64,000 nt of DNA, taken from positions 2,108,001 through 2,172,000 of the forward strand of contig NZ_CP041687.1 in NCBI RefSeq assembly GCF_007362475.1. Direction: 5' to 3'. The notes below the pieces were generated by a model, which was not told the DNA's origin, did no database searches, and was given only the letters and a program-made list of their open reading frames with translations. The DNA comes from Chryseobacterium sp. SNU WT5. GTDB lineage: Bacteria; Bacteroidota; Bacteroidia; Flavobacteriales; Weeksellaceae. Shown here one piece after another: positions 53,287 through 61,751 of this stretch; positions within the stretch are counted from its first letter, which is position 1, and every line of letters begins with the position of its first letter. The translations under genes were made by a program, and so were the position numbers.

Positions 53287-53480
53287 CTTGTTTATATGTC
53301 TTACTTCGTCAGACAAATACAACGTATTTGGTAGGTATTTGTCTGATATTCGTAAGACTTATTTCTAATCACTAAGATATATATTTTTTCTTTATAAATC
53401 ATCAAACGGACTTTTGATGTGTTATAAACTTTTGGTGCTTACATGGGTGTAAATTTCCGCTACTCTGCCGCTGTTAGGTC
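53287..53480. repeat. Last (right-end) cassette site, type B-like
   Basis: It starts with TTGTTTATATGTCTTACT and the double hairpin known from 33685 and 46357, then diverges after ACTAAGATAT. Near 53470 GCTGTTAGGTCCC has a core-like GTTAG. It is the right border of the array. The rest of the gap (53481-53630) shows no gene and no integrase. Confidence 0.5.
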
Positions 53481-53630
53481 CCACTAATTCTTGAATATAA
53501 CACAAATCGTTGTCGCAACTGTAAGCCCAAAAATGCCAGATAACCTCTTTTGTTTATTTCACTTTTTCTAAGACCGATTTTAGTAAATGATGAAAGCTGT
53601 ATTAAGAATAGAATTTTTTTTTTGAGAAAT

Positions 53631-53664
53631 AAAAATTCCCTTCAAATCATTGAAAGGAATTTTT
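53631..53664 (-). terminator. Terminator after the ABC-2 permease gene
   Basis: AAAAATTCC-c-TTCAA pairs with TTGAA-a-GGAATTTTT, with a T tail on the minus strand. It is the right counterpart of the terminator at 19303, so the array lies between two terminators. Confidence 0.8.
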
Positions 53665-53695
53665 ATTAAATAACTTAGTCACCTATTAATCTAGC

Positions 53696-55009
53696 CTAAC
53701 TTCTAATCCACTTCCATAACTCCTTGGCCGTCGCTTTATTACCATACATTAAAATTCCAACACGGTAAACTTTCGCCGCGATGTAAACCATGAATAAAGT
53801 TGATAGTAAAAGAAGGAAAATGGACAGGAAAATTTGCCATGGCGGTACTCCGAAAGGAATTCTTGCAATCATGGCCACAGGTGAAGTAAATGGGATCATG
53901 GACAGCCAGAATCCTAAAGGACCCTCCGGATTATTCATTATGGTGAAGCTTCCATACATTCCCAACATCAAGGGGATGATCGCAAACATTGTAAACTGTT
54001 GGGTTTCAGTTTCATTATCAACGGCAGAACCAATTGCGGCATACATTGAACTGTAAAACACATACCCGAGCAAAAAGAAAACGATAAAAACACCGATAAT
54101 TACAGGAACATTCATATCCAATAAGATATGAGAAATTTCTCCGGCAGTTTGTTTAAAATCGAATTTCTGGATCATTTCTGTAGATTGTCCACCAGGGATC
54201 TGATCCTTCATCGCACTAAAACCCGTGTTTAGAAATAGCGCTCCTACCACTGCCATTGTGATCCATACTGTAAACTGTGTTAGTGCCACTAAAGTTACAC
54301 CAAGAATTTTGCCCATCATCAACTCAAATGGTTTCACCGACGAGATAATTATTTCTACCACACGATTATTTTTCTCTTCTAAAACACTTCTCATCACTCG
54401 AACTCCGTAGATGATGATAAACATGAAAACAGCGTACATTAAAACCATGGCTAAACCCGATTTTACGCCAAAAGACAAATCACTGTCTGAGCTTTTATTA
54501 TCTACAATATTCTGGGTATTCAGTTCGAAATTTTGATCTAGATTTCTCATCTGATCTTCTGAAATCCCCAGTGTTTTAATCTTTTCTTGTCGAATGATTT
54601 TAGAAAGATCGGACGCTACTTTTGTTTTCGTATCAAATCCTATCTTTTTGTTGATCAGCAGCTTGGCGTTATTTTGTAAGGCATCGTAATTTTCATTGTC
54701 CAATTTGGGAATTACAAGTAAACCTTCAATACCGTCCATTTCTTTTAAAGTTGCCGTAAGAGATTTCTCATTTTCTGCAGGAACAAAAACGTATTTTACC
54801 TGTTTTGTGCTTTTTAAATTGCCTACAAAAAGGCCACTTTTATCAACCACGTTAAAGGTACTCGAGCTTTCATTCGCTTTGAACATAAAGGCAATAACAG
54901 CGCCGAACGCAATCATTAGAATTGGCGCCAGGAGCGTTAGAAGAACAAAAGATTTTTTCTTGACCTGCGTGAGATATTCTCTTTTAGTAATCAGAAATAT
55001 ATTTTTCAT
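53696..55009 (-). CDS. ABC-2 type exporter permease (NatB-like)
   Basis: A 437-aa membrane protein. The first helix (SFVLLTLLAPILMIAFGAVIAFMF) is followed by a large extracytoplasmic domain (residues 45-180). Five or six C-terminal helices include VLEEKNNRVVEIIISSVKPFELMMGKILG, the signature of NatB/YhaP-like permeases. It works with the ATPase encoded 28 nt upstream. The substrate is unknown (Na+ in B. subtilis NatAB, otherwise drugs or lipids). Confidence 0.85.
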   Translation of the reverse strand: MKNIFLITKREYLTQVKKKSFVLLTLLAPILMIAFGAVIAFMFKANESSSTFNVVDKSGLFVGNLKSTKQVKYVFVPAENEKSLTATLKEMDGIEGLLVIPKLDNENYDALQNNAKLLINKKIGFDTKTKVASDLSKIIRQEKIKTLGISEDQMRNLDQNFELNTQNIVDNKSSDSDLSFGVKSGLAMVLMYAVFMFIIIYGVRVMRSVLEEKNNRVVEIIISSVKPFELMMGKILGVTLVALTQFTVWITMAVVGALFLNTGFSAMKDQIPGGQSTEMIQKFDFKQTAGEISHILLDMNVPVIIGVFIVFFLLGYVFYSSMYAAIGSAVDNETETQQFTMFAIIPLMLGMYGSFTIMNNPEGPLGFWLSMIPFTSPVAMIARIPFGVPPWQIFLSIFLLLLSTLFMVYIAAKVYRVGILMYGNKATAKELWKWIRS

Positions 55010-55037
55010 GAATGTTTAATTAAATTTTAATTCAGAA

Positions 55038-55973
55038 TTAAAGAACCAATGTTGGTCTCTCACTTTGATTCCCACTAACTGCATTGATGAAAACTTCATT
55101 CATACTTGGGATTTTTTCATCAAAAGAACGGATTTTTCCGATGGTCATCAGTTGATTAAGCAGCAGGTTTTGGTCGCTGTCATTTTTTAAATCAAAAGAA
55201 ATCAATTCATTTTCAGTTTTGTAGTTATTGATTTGAAATTGATTTTTAAACTGGTCAAATAAATCCATATTAACGTCTGCCAAAGTCACATTGAAGATAT
55301 TCTTCTTGAATTGCTCGCGCACATCAAACACTTTTCCATCCAAAACCTTCTTTGCCTGGTTGATCAAAGCTACATAATCACACATTTCCTCCACACTTTC
55401 CATCCGGTGAGTAGAAAGGATAATGGTGGTTCCGTTCCTTTTCAAATTCAGGATTTGATCTTTAATCATATTTGCATTTACAGGGTCGAAACCCGAAAAC
55501 GGTTCATCTAGAATTAGCAATTTTGGACGGTGCAAAACCGTAACCACAAACTGAATTTTCTGCGCCATTCCTTTCGAAAGTTCACTTAGTTTTTTCTTCC
55601 ACCATTGATCAATGTCTAACTGCTCAAACCAATATTTTGCCTGCGTCAATGCATCACTTTTAGTCATTCCTTTCAGTTCACCAAAGTATAAAAGCTGATC
55701 TCCAACCGTCATATTTTTATACAAACCGCGTTCTTCCGGCATATAACCGATCTGTCGGATATGTTCAGGATTCAGTTTCTGATTATTGATATAGACCTCA
55801 CCAGAATCAGCTTGGGTAATTTGGTTGATAATCCGAATGAAAGTGGTTTTTCCAGCACCATTTGGACCTAGAAGTCCATAAATACTACCTTCGGGAACAT
55901 CTATAGAGAAATCCTCTAAGGCGATTTTTTTTCCCGCGTTATAGGTTTTAGTTACATTTTCTGCTTTTAGCAT
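55038..55973 (-). CDS. ABC transporter ATPase (NatA-like)
   Basis: A 311-aa protein with Walker A GPNGAGKT at residues 36-43, signature LSKGMAQKIQ near 132, Walker B LLILDEPFSGFDP and switch His in LSTHRMES. A C-terminal DUF4162-like region follows, as in exporter ATPases. It forms the motor of the permease gene downstream, with which it is cotranscribed. Confidence 0.9.
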   Translation of the reverse strand: MLKAENVTKTYNAGKKIALEDFSIDVPEGSIYGLLGPNGAGKTTFIRIINQITQADSGEVYINNQKLNPEHIRQIGYMPEERGLYKNMTVGDQLLYFGELKGMTKSDALTQAKYWFEQLDIDQWWKKKLSELSKGMAQKIQFVVTVLHRPKLLILDEPFSGFDPVNANMIKDQILNLKRNGTTIILSTHRMESVEEMCDYVALINQAKKVLDGKVFDVREQFKKNIFNVTLADVNMDLFDQFKNQFQINNYKTENELISFDLKNDSDQNLLLNQLMTIGKIRSFDEKIPSMNEVFINAVSGNQSERPTLVL

Positions 55974-56035
55974 CGAATTAATTTTATATGATTAGTCCTT
56001 TAAAGATGGGAAAAGTTACGGAAATTATGATTGAT

Positions 56036-56270
56036 TTTTAGGAGCCGGGAACCTGCTTTCACTACTCGCTTTTTTCCAGATTTTCCCACACCCATATTCC
56101 ACACAAAAAATCTGCAAAAAGAGCTCAAACAGGCCGTTCAATCAGGGCTAAGTTTAATACCGGAATTTTTGAATACGACTAATTGAGTCAATGAAGAGTA
56201 TCAGCCGACATTTGCTTCGAATTCCGAAGGTAAACGCTACTTCTTATTTTTTCTTGGCTCCTAAAATAGA
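56036..56270. repeat. Intergenic element with inverted ends (TAGGAGCC...GGCTCCTA)
   Basis: The gap between the ATPase gene and dusB starts with TTTTTAGGAGCCGGGAAC and ends TTGGCTCCTAAAATAG. The 10-bp ends are inverted with about 210 nt between. It holds no open frame. From memory similar elements occur between genes in Chryseobacterium, but this was not searched. Confidence 0.4.
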
Positions 56271-56278
56271 GGTTTAAA

Positions 56279-57274
56279 TTAATTCACAAATTCAAAATTT
56301 TTGTAAAACTGATTGGTTTCTTCGATCACTCCATCCATTTCTTCTAAAGTAAAAACTTCCAGAAACTTCCGGCGGAAATCTTTAAAATGAGGAATGCCAC
56401 GGAAGTAATTACCGTAATGTTGTCGCATTTCTATTAAGCCTAAGCGTTCGCCTTTCCAGTCTTTACTCCATTCTGCGTGTTGTCTTACGGCTTCTAATCT
56501 TTGTGCAATGGTAGGTTCTGGTAATATTTCACCTGTTTTAAAGAAATGTTTCACTTCATTGAAAATCCAGGGATAGCCAATAGCTCCACGGCCAATCATG
56601 ATGCCGTCACAATCAAATTTATTTTTATATTCCCAGGCTTTTTGCGCTGAATCAATATCTCCATTTCCAAAGATTGGAATTTCAATATTTGGATTGTTTT
56701 TTACCGCGTGAATATAATTCCAGTCAGCTTCACCTTTGTACATTTGCGCGCGGGTTCGGGCATGAATGGTTAAAGCTTTTACCCCAGCATCTTGAAGCCG
56801 CTCTGCAACCTCCATGATGTTGATGCTTTCTGTATCCCAACCTAATCTGGTTTTTACAGTTACCGGAAGATGGGTAGAATTTACTACCGCTTTGGTCAGG
56901 CGGATCATCAGATCAATATCTTTCAAAACTCCAGCGCCAGCTCCTTTGCAAACCACTTTTTTAACAGGACATCCGAAATTGATATCTACTAAATCTGGAT
57001 TTACAGCTTCTACGATCTTTGCGGAAAGTGCCATTGCTTCTTCGTCCCCGCCGAAAATCTGAATTCCAACTGGTCTTTCATAATCGAAAATATCCAGTTT
57101 CTTCATGCTTTTCATGGCGTCACGTATAAGTCCTTCAGAAGAAATAAATTCCGAATACATCATGTCTGCGCCATGCAAATTACATAATCGTCGAAAAGGT
57201 GGATCCGAAACATCTTCCATCGGTGCAAGCAACAACGGAAATTCGGGCAGTTCGATATTGCCAATTTTTACCAT
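56279..57274 (-). CDS. dusB: tRNA-dihydrouridine synthase
   Basis: A 331-aa TIM-barrel flavoprotein. The FMN-binding start PLLLAPMEDVSDPPFR is followed by the catalytic Cys in DINFGCPVKKVVCKGAG near residue 100, TVKTRLGWD and MIGRGAIGYPWIF near 225. It reduces uridines of the tRNA D-loop. The length is normal. The start codon is only a few bases from a -7 promoter box. Confidence 0.92.
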   Translation of the reverse strand: MVKIGNIELPEFPLLLAPMEDVSDPPFRRLCNLHGADMMYSEFISSEGLIRDAMKSMKKLDIFDYERPVGIQIFGGDEEAMALSAKIVEAVNPDLVDINFGCPVKKVVCKGAGAGVLKDIDLMIRLTKAVVNSTHLPVTVKTRLGWDTESINIMEVAERLQDAGVKALTIHARTRAQMYKGEADWNYIHAVKNNPNIEIPIFGNGDIDSAQKAWEYKNKFDCDGIMIGRGAIGYPWIFNEVKHFFKTGEILPEPTIAQRLEAVRQHAEWSKDWKGERLGLIEMRQHYGNYFRGIPHFKDFRRKFLEVFTLEEMDGVIEETNQFYKNFEFVN

Positions 57275-57278
57275 GGTG

Positions 57279-57286
57279 CAAAGATA
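57279..57286 (-). promoter_or_regulatory. -7 element (TATCTTTG) directly before dusB
   Basis: TATCTTTG on the minus strand ends 4 nt before the dusB start codon. Transcription would begin at or inside the first codons, so the mRNA may be leaderless. No -33 box is clear. Confidence 0.5.
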
Positions 57287-57355
57287 TTAATAATGCGATA
57301 AAAAATAGAAGAGTTTACGATAGAATAAAAGAGACCATGTGCAGGGTCCGTTGCC

Positions 57356-57559
57356 TCAGTCAAAGTCGTGATGGGTATCATCTTTGGAGTTTCTATGAAC
57401 GAACCACATTCCAATAGTTAATCCAATTACGCCAGCAAAGGCAGTCATTAAAGCTCTTTCAATTTTATCAGGCATTGGATTTCCTATATAGTTATATAGA
57501 AATAAGATGATGAAAGTGATTATTGCAATGATTGCGTATCGGGTACTTTTTATATTCAT
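57356..57559 (-). CDS. Small two-helix membrane protein
   Basis: A 67-aa protein with two hydrophobic helices (YAIIAIITFIILFLYNYI and ALMTAFAGVIGLTIGMWFV) and a charged His/Asp-rich tail. It has no recognised family. It lies 2 nt after the DUF3575 gene and is probably cotranscribed with it. Confidence 0.6.
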   Translation of the reverse strand: MNIKSTRYAIIAIITFIILFLYNYIGNPMPDKIERALMTAFAGVIGLTIGMWFVHRNSKDDTHHDFD

Positions 57560-57561
57560 AA

Positions 57562-58149
57562 TTATAGTTTATAGCCAATCATTACGCCACCGCGGTAGGG
57601 GATCCATTCGCCACTTTTATTCCATTTTCTGTCATCATTGTAATAAATAAATACATGATCCGGATCAGATTCGTCATAACCGTGATAGAATCCCTGTGAG
57701 GTACCGCCACCTAAATAAACATCAATGTTCCAGCGGTCACTCAGGTGGAACTGATAGCCAACGGTAGCTCCAGCGAGAATGGCGAAGCCTCTCTGAAATT
57801 TATTGGTGTTGATATAATTCCACTTCTGCATGTCAAAAACGGCACTTCCTATATTTACTCCAACATAAAAGTGATGGAAAGCTTCTTTAAAATAGTAACG
57901 ACCTTCCAAATTTCCCATATAGATTTGGGCATGATTTCCCATAAGGGATTTCCAGGGAGATATAAATACATCTGCTTGAAGCGTAATCTTATCTTTTAAC
58001 TGGTATTCTAATCCGGCATTCAGCATTCCAAGCGGAAGGAAAAGGGCGTTACCCTTAATATACAATTGATTTTTGGGAACGGAATCCTGACTTTGTGCAT
58101 TCACAAAAACACTGCAGATGATGGCGAAAAGAACAATTGGATTTTTCAA
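57562..58149 (-). CDS. DUF3575-type outer membrane barrel protein
   Basis: A 195-aa protein with a signal peptide (MKNPIVLFAIICSVFVNAQ) and a barrel-like body. The order of strands (NALFLPLGMLNAGLEYQL, VFISPWKSLMGNH, GRYYFKEAFHHFYVGVNIG, GVMIGYKL at the end) agrees with DUF3575 proteins of Bacteroidetes. It is presumably in the outer membrane with unknown function. It starts 3 nt after the thioredoxin-like gene. Confidence 0.7.
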   Translation of the reverse strand: MKNPIVLFAIICSVFVNAQSQDSVPKNQLYIKGNALFLPLGMLNAGLEYQLKDKITLQADVFISPWKSLMGNHAQIYMGNLEGRYYFKEAFHHFYVGVNIGSAVFDMQKWNYINTNKFQRGFAILAGATVGYQFHLSDRWNIDVYLGGGTSQGFYHGYDESDPDHVFIYYNDDRKWNKSGEWIPYRGGVMIGYKL

Positions 58150-58152
58150 AAT

Positions 58153-59325
58153 TTATTTCAGTGTTTCCAGAAGTTGAATGGCTGGAGATGCATCGATACC
58201 TTGTTGTTGCGATAGGTTCTTAGACATTTCGGCGTACATTATTGCTCCATCTTTATTTCCTGTCTTAGCATACAGTTTTGCCAGGATATAAGTATTCTCA
58301 GCAGATTCTGAGTTCATGACTGATTTTTCAGCCCACTCTTCTGCTTTTTTCAAAGAACTTCTCGTTTCGATATGTTCACTGAAGATAAAAGCGGGTTTTA
58401 ATAGTTCTTGAGGATCGAAATCTTCTGAATTTTTATAATAAGCTAAAGCCGCTTTTTCATACTCTTTGTAATTTCCGGCATTAGCGTAGTAGATCACTTT
58501 CATTCTGTTAAGAGCGGTTTCGGCTTCTTTCTGATTCACCAAAGGAACAGCATTTTTGTAAAAATAAGCCTCATCGATCAATCCTGATTTTTGATCCAAA
58601 GAGTTTTCCATAATCTTTGAGATCTTAATATTTACATCGAATTGCTGGTAAATATCCTCCGACATTACTTTGACAATATCTGCTTTTTTATTTTTAAAAA
58701 CTTGGTAGTTAAGATCTGCTGGAGATTTTAGAAAATACAAAAGCATTCCAACATCATCTCTGGTGAGTTCACGGTCTTTTTTTACGTTAAAATAGCGCTC
58801 CGAAACTTTTTTAGCCAAATCATAATCGCTTTGGGCATAAAGTCGCATCATATTTAATAAGAAATCGGGATCACTTTCACCCTTCTCAAAAAGTTCTTTG
58901 GTAGAAGCATTGGCAAATTTTGGATTATTAGCTTCTTTCGCTATGGTAAGAAAATCCTGTTCTCCCATATATCCTCTGTTTTGCAACACTAATTCTCCAT
59001 CACCATTGATGAACAGGAAAGAAGGGTAGGAGCGAACTCCGTATTTTAAAGCAATATCGCGACCTTCTCCTTTCTCCATGTCGAATCTTGCATTGATAAA
59101 ATTAGCGTTGTAATATTCCTTCACTGCAGGAAGTGGAAAAATATTTTTTTCCATCAATTTGCAAGGACCGCACCACGAAGCATAAGCATCCATAAATACG
59201 AGTTTCTTTTCTTTTTTTGCCTTCGCTAAAATTTCCTTGAAACTGGTATTTTGAAAATCAATTGTTTCCTGTGAATATGACAGTAGAAACAGGAACAAAA
59301 ATAGAATGGCAGTGATTTTTTTCAT
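58153..59325 (-). CDS. Exported thioredoxin-fold protein with helical repeat domain
   Basis: A 390-aa protein with a signal peptide (residues 1-18) and a thioredoxin domain with W51-CGPC-K (AYASWCGPCKLMEKNIF), and VRSYPSFLFINGDGE as the cis-Pro region. The C-terminal 230 residues are helical, with TPR-like units (ILAKLYAKTGNKDGAIMYAEMS). It probably acts as a periplasmic thiol-disulfide protein. Similar proteins occur in Bacteroidetes as 'thioredoxin family protein'. It heads a three-gene operon. Confidence 0.82.
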   Translation of the reverse strand: MKKITAILFLFLFLLSYSQETIDFQNTSFKEILAKAKKEKKLVFMDAYASWCGPCKLMEKNIFPLPAVKEYYNANFINARFDMEKGEGRDIALKYGVRSYPSFLFINGDGELVLQNRGYMGEQDFLTIAKEANNPKFANASTKELFEKGESDPDFLLNMMRLYAQSDYDLAKKVSERYFNVKKDRELTRDDVGMLLYFLKSPADLNYQVFKNKKADIVKVMSEDIYQQFDVNIKISKIMENSLDQKSGLIDEAYFYKNAVPLVNQKEAETALNRMKVIYYANAGNYKEYEKAALAYYKNSEDFDPQELLKPAFIFSEHIETRSSLKKAEEWAEKSVMNSESAENTYILAKLYAKTGNKDGAIMYAEMSKNLSQQQGIDASPAIQLLETLK

Positions 59326-59495
59326 GATGATATAAATTCCGTGCGAAGATAATTATAAAATTATAACCTCTTTGTATAGACCTTTTATTTTTATAATAGA
59401 TTAGGATTGTTTACAGGTAATTAACATAAAATTCTGCTTTCGCTAGAAAATCTATGTCTTTTATATCAATTAGTTGAAAACCGCAGATACAATAA

Positions 59496-59521
59496 AAAAC
59501 TCCGAATAATTTCGGAGTTTT
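59496..59521 (-). terminator. Terminator after glnS
   Basis: An 11-bp perfect stem, AAAACTCCGAA/TTCGGAGTTTT with a 4-nt loop, followed by T residues on the minus strand. It lies 20 nt past the glnS stop. Confidence 0.9.
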
Positions 59522-59540
59522 GATTGTAATTTATAGAAAC

Positions 59541-61214
59541 CTATTCAGGTTTGTAACCATCTTTTAGAGTAACGGTTCGGTTAAAAACTAATTGTTCTGC
59601 AGAAGAGTCTCTATCTTTGGTAAAATAGCCAATTCTTTGAAATTGATACGGGTGTCCGATCTCTGCGTTTTTTAAGCTAGGCTCGGCAAATCCCTGTACC
59701 AGCTTCAAGCTTTCCGGGTTGATAAACTGCATGAAATCAATTTCCTTTTCTGCATCAGGTTGCGGTGTTGTAAACAATCGGTCGTACACTCTTACTTCCA
59801 CCGGAATCGCATGTTTTGCCGAAACCCAATGCAAGGTGCCTTTTACTTTTCGCAAACTTTCTTCTGTTCCACTCCCTGATTTACTTTTTTCATCGTAGGT
59901 TGCATAAATAGTAGTAATTTCTCCATTTTCATCTTTATCTACGCTTTCTGCCTTAATAATGTAAGCAGATTTCAGCCGAACTTCTCCGCCCAATTTCAAA
60001 CGGAAGAATTTTTTGTTTCCTTCTTCTTTAAAATCCTCCCTTTCGATGTAAAGTTCTCTGGAAAACGGTACTTCTCTGGTTCCTGCATTTTCATCCTCAG
60101 GATTATTTTCCGTTTCCAGCCATTCTTCATTATTTTCAGGATAGTTGGTAATCACAAGCTTTACTGGATCTACAACAGCCATTACTCTTGTGGCAATTTT
60201 GTTAAGGTCTTCTCTTACGAAGAATTCAAGCAATTGCACATCGATAAGGTTTTCTCTTTTCGCAACACCAACTCTTTCAATAAAGTTTTTAATAGAAGTA
60301 GGGGTAAAGCCTAATCTTCGCATTCCCGAAATGGTAGGCATTCTTGGATCGTCCCAACCTGTAACTGCTTTCTCTGCAACTAATCGTTGTAATTTTCTTT
60401 TGGAGGTGATCATGTAAGAAACATTCATTCTTGCGAATTCTCTTTGTTTGTTTCTTAGAGACTTCTCATCATAAATTTGATCGAGATACCAATCGTATAA
60501 CGGTCGGTGATTTTCAAATTCCAACGAGCATAAGGAATGAGAGATTTGTTCGATATAATCGGATTCTCCGTGGGCCCAATCATACATAGGATAGATTTTC
60601 CATTTTTCACCGGTCCTGTGATGTGGTCTTTTTAAGATTCGATACATGACGGGATCACGCATATTCATGTTAGGAGAGGTCATATCGATTTTTGCTCGAA
60701 GTGACATCGCGCCTTCTTCGAATTCTCCATTTTTCATTTTTTCGAAAAGCGCCAGGCTTTCTTCCATAGGGCGGTTTCTAAAAGGAGAATCTATTCCGTC
60801 CTCGAAAGGGTTTTTCCGCTGAGCCGAAATTTCTTCAGACGGCTGCTCATCTACATAAGCTTTACCATCTCTGATCATTTGAACAGCCCAGTCATACAAT
60901 TGCTCAAAATAATCAGAAGTATATAATTCCTGATCATATTTAAACCCTAACCAATCAATATCTGCTTTAATGGAATCGACAAATTCCTGTTCTTCTTTCT
61001 CAGGGTTGGTATCATCAAAACGAAGATTTACAGGAGCTCCATACTTTTCGCCTAAACCGAAATTAATGCAAATTGCCTTGGTGTGACCAACGTGCAAATA
61101 ACCATTAGGTTCCGGTGGAAAGCGAAAACGCAGTTTCTCCTTCGGTAAACCATTGGCTAAATCTTCTTCTATAATATGCTCAATAAAATTAAGGGATTTT
61201 TTATCTTCTTCCAT
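59541..61214 (-). CDS. glnS: Glutaminyl-tRNA synthetase
   Basis: About 557 residues, a class I synthetase. NFIEHIIEEDLANG opens the protein. The HIGH-type motif is in PPEPNGYLHVGHTKA near residue 35, and the KMSKS-type motif is MITSKRKLQ near 270. The C-terminal beta-barrel anticodon domain is complete. It charges tRNA-Gln directly. The ATG at 61214 is preferred over 61226 because the promoter's -7 box would put the RNA start at about 61225. Bacteroidetes carry GlnRS of this type. Confidence 0.93.
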   Translation of the reverse strand: MEEDKKSLNFIEHIIEEDLANGLPKEKLRFRFPPEPNGYLHVGHTKAICINFGLGEKYGAPVNLRFDDTNPEKEEQEFVDSIKADIDWLGFKYDQELYTSDYFEQLYDWAVQMIRDGKAYVDEQPSEEISAQRKNPFEDGIDSPFRNRPMEESLALFEKMKNGEFEEGAMSLRAKIDMTSPNMNMRDPVMYRILKRPHHRTGEKWKIYPMYDWAHGESDYIEQISHSLCSLEFENHRPLYDWYLDQIYDEKSLRNKQREFARMNVSYMITSKRKLQRLVAEKAVTGWDDPRMPTISGMRRLGFTPTSIKNFIERVGVAKRENLIDVQLLEFFVREDLNKIATRVMAVVDPVKLVITNYPENNEEWLETENNPEDENAGTREVPFSRELYIEREDFKEEGNKKFFRLKLGGEVRLKSAYIIKAESVDKDENGEITTIYATYDEKSKSGSGTEESLRKVKGTLHWVSAKHAIPVEVRVYDRLFTTPQPDAEKEIDFMQFINPESLKLVQGFAEPSLKNAEIGHPYQFQRIGYFTKDRDSSAEQLVFNRTVTLKDGYKPE

Positions 61215-61230
61215 GGGGTTGTTCATTCAG

Positions 61231-61238
61231 CAAATTTA
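61231..61238 (-). promoter_or_regulatory. -7 element (TAAATTTG) directly upstream of glnS
   Basis: TAAATTTG on the minus strand, 4 nt before the first possible ATG and 16 nt before the preferred one. No well-spaced TTG box is visible. Confidence 0.5.
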
Positions 61239-61751
61239 GGCAAAAGTGTGCAAAATAAAAAGCAAGAGTTGTCTGGGAATATTTTTATAAAACATTAGTT
61301 GATGAAATTTCTTAGGAGGATTGTTTTATTGATTTTATTCGGAGAATTCATTGTTATTTTAAATGAAATATCTTGAATCTTCTGCTTACAAAATAATTGG
61401 AGGTCTTTAATTTATTTAAAAATGATTTGGTTAGCAATATTTGATTATTGCTATATAATCATTAAAAATTCATCTTTGTGATTACTGATATTGGCATGAA
61501 TTATGTATTTTTATGAAAATAAATATATTTTTTAACAATAAATTGCCGCATATTTTATTAAATAGTAGTAATTTCCCCACCTACATGAACTATTAAAGAA
61601 AAATGATGAACGGGTGATTGGTTATTTTTAATAACCATTGATCTTCTTTAATTTCCATATCAGATGAGGTTTGAAATATATTCAGGCGTGTCTTAAAAAA
61701 ACAGAACACAAATTTTGAAAGCTAACCAACTAAAAAAAATGCCTGTATCAA
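61239..61751. other. Intergenic region between divergent glnS and the secreted protein gene
   Basis: About 510 AT-rich nt. I see no gene of convincing length and no clear promoter for the gene at 61752, although TATTTG-like words occur near 61438. Confidence 0.5.

Noticed and set aside
20369-53480. CRISPR array or simple rho-independent terminators as explanation for the repeated hairpins
   Set aside because: Repeats are too long and irregularly spaced and have no spacer pattern. Arms are far apart (about 75 nt loops), lack T tails and continue into unit-specific matching ends.
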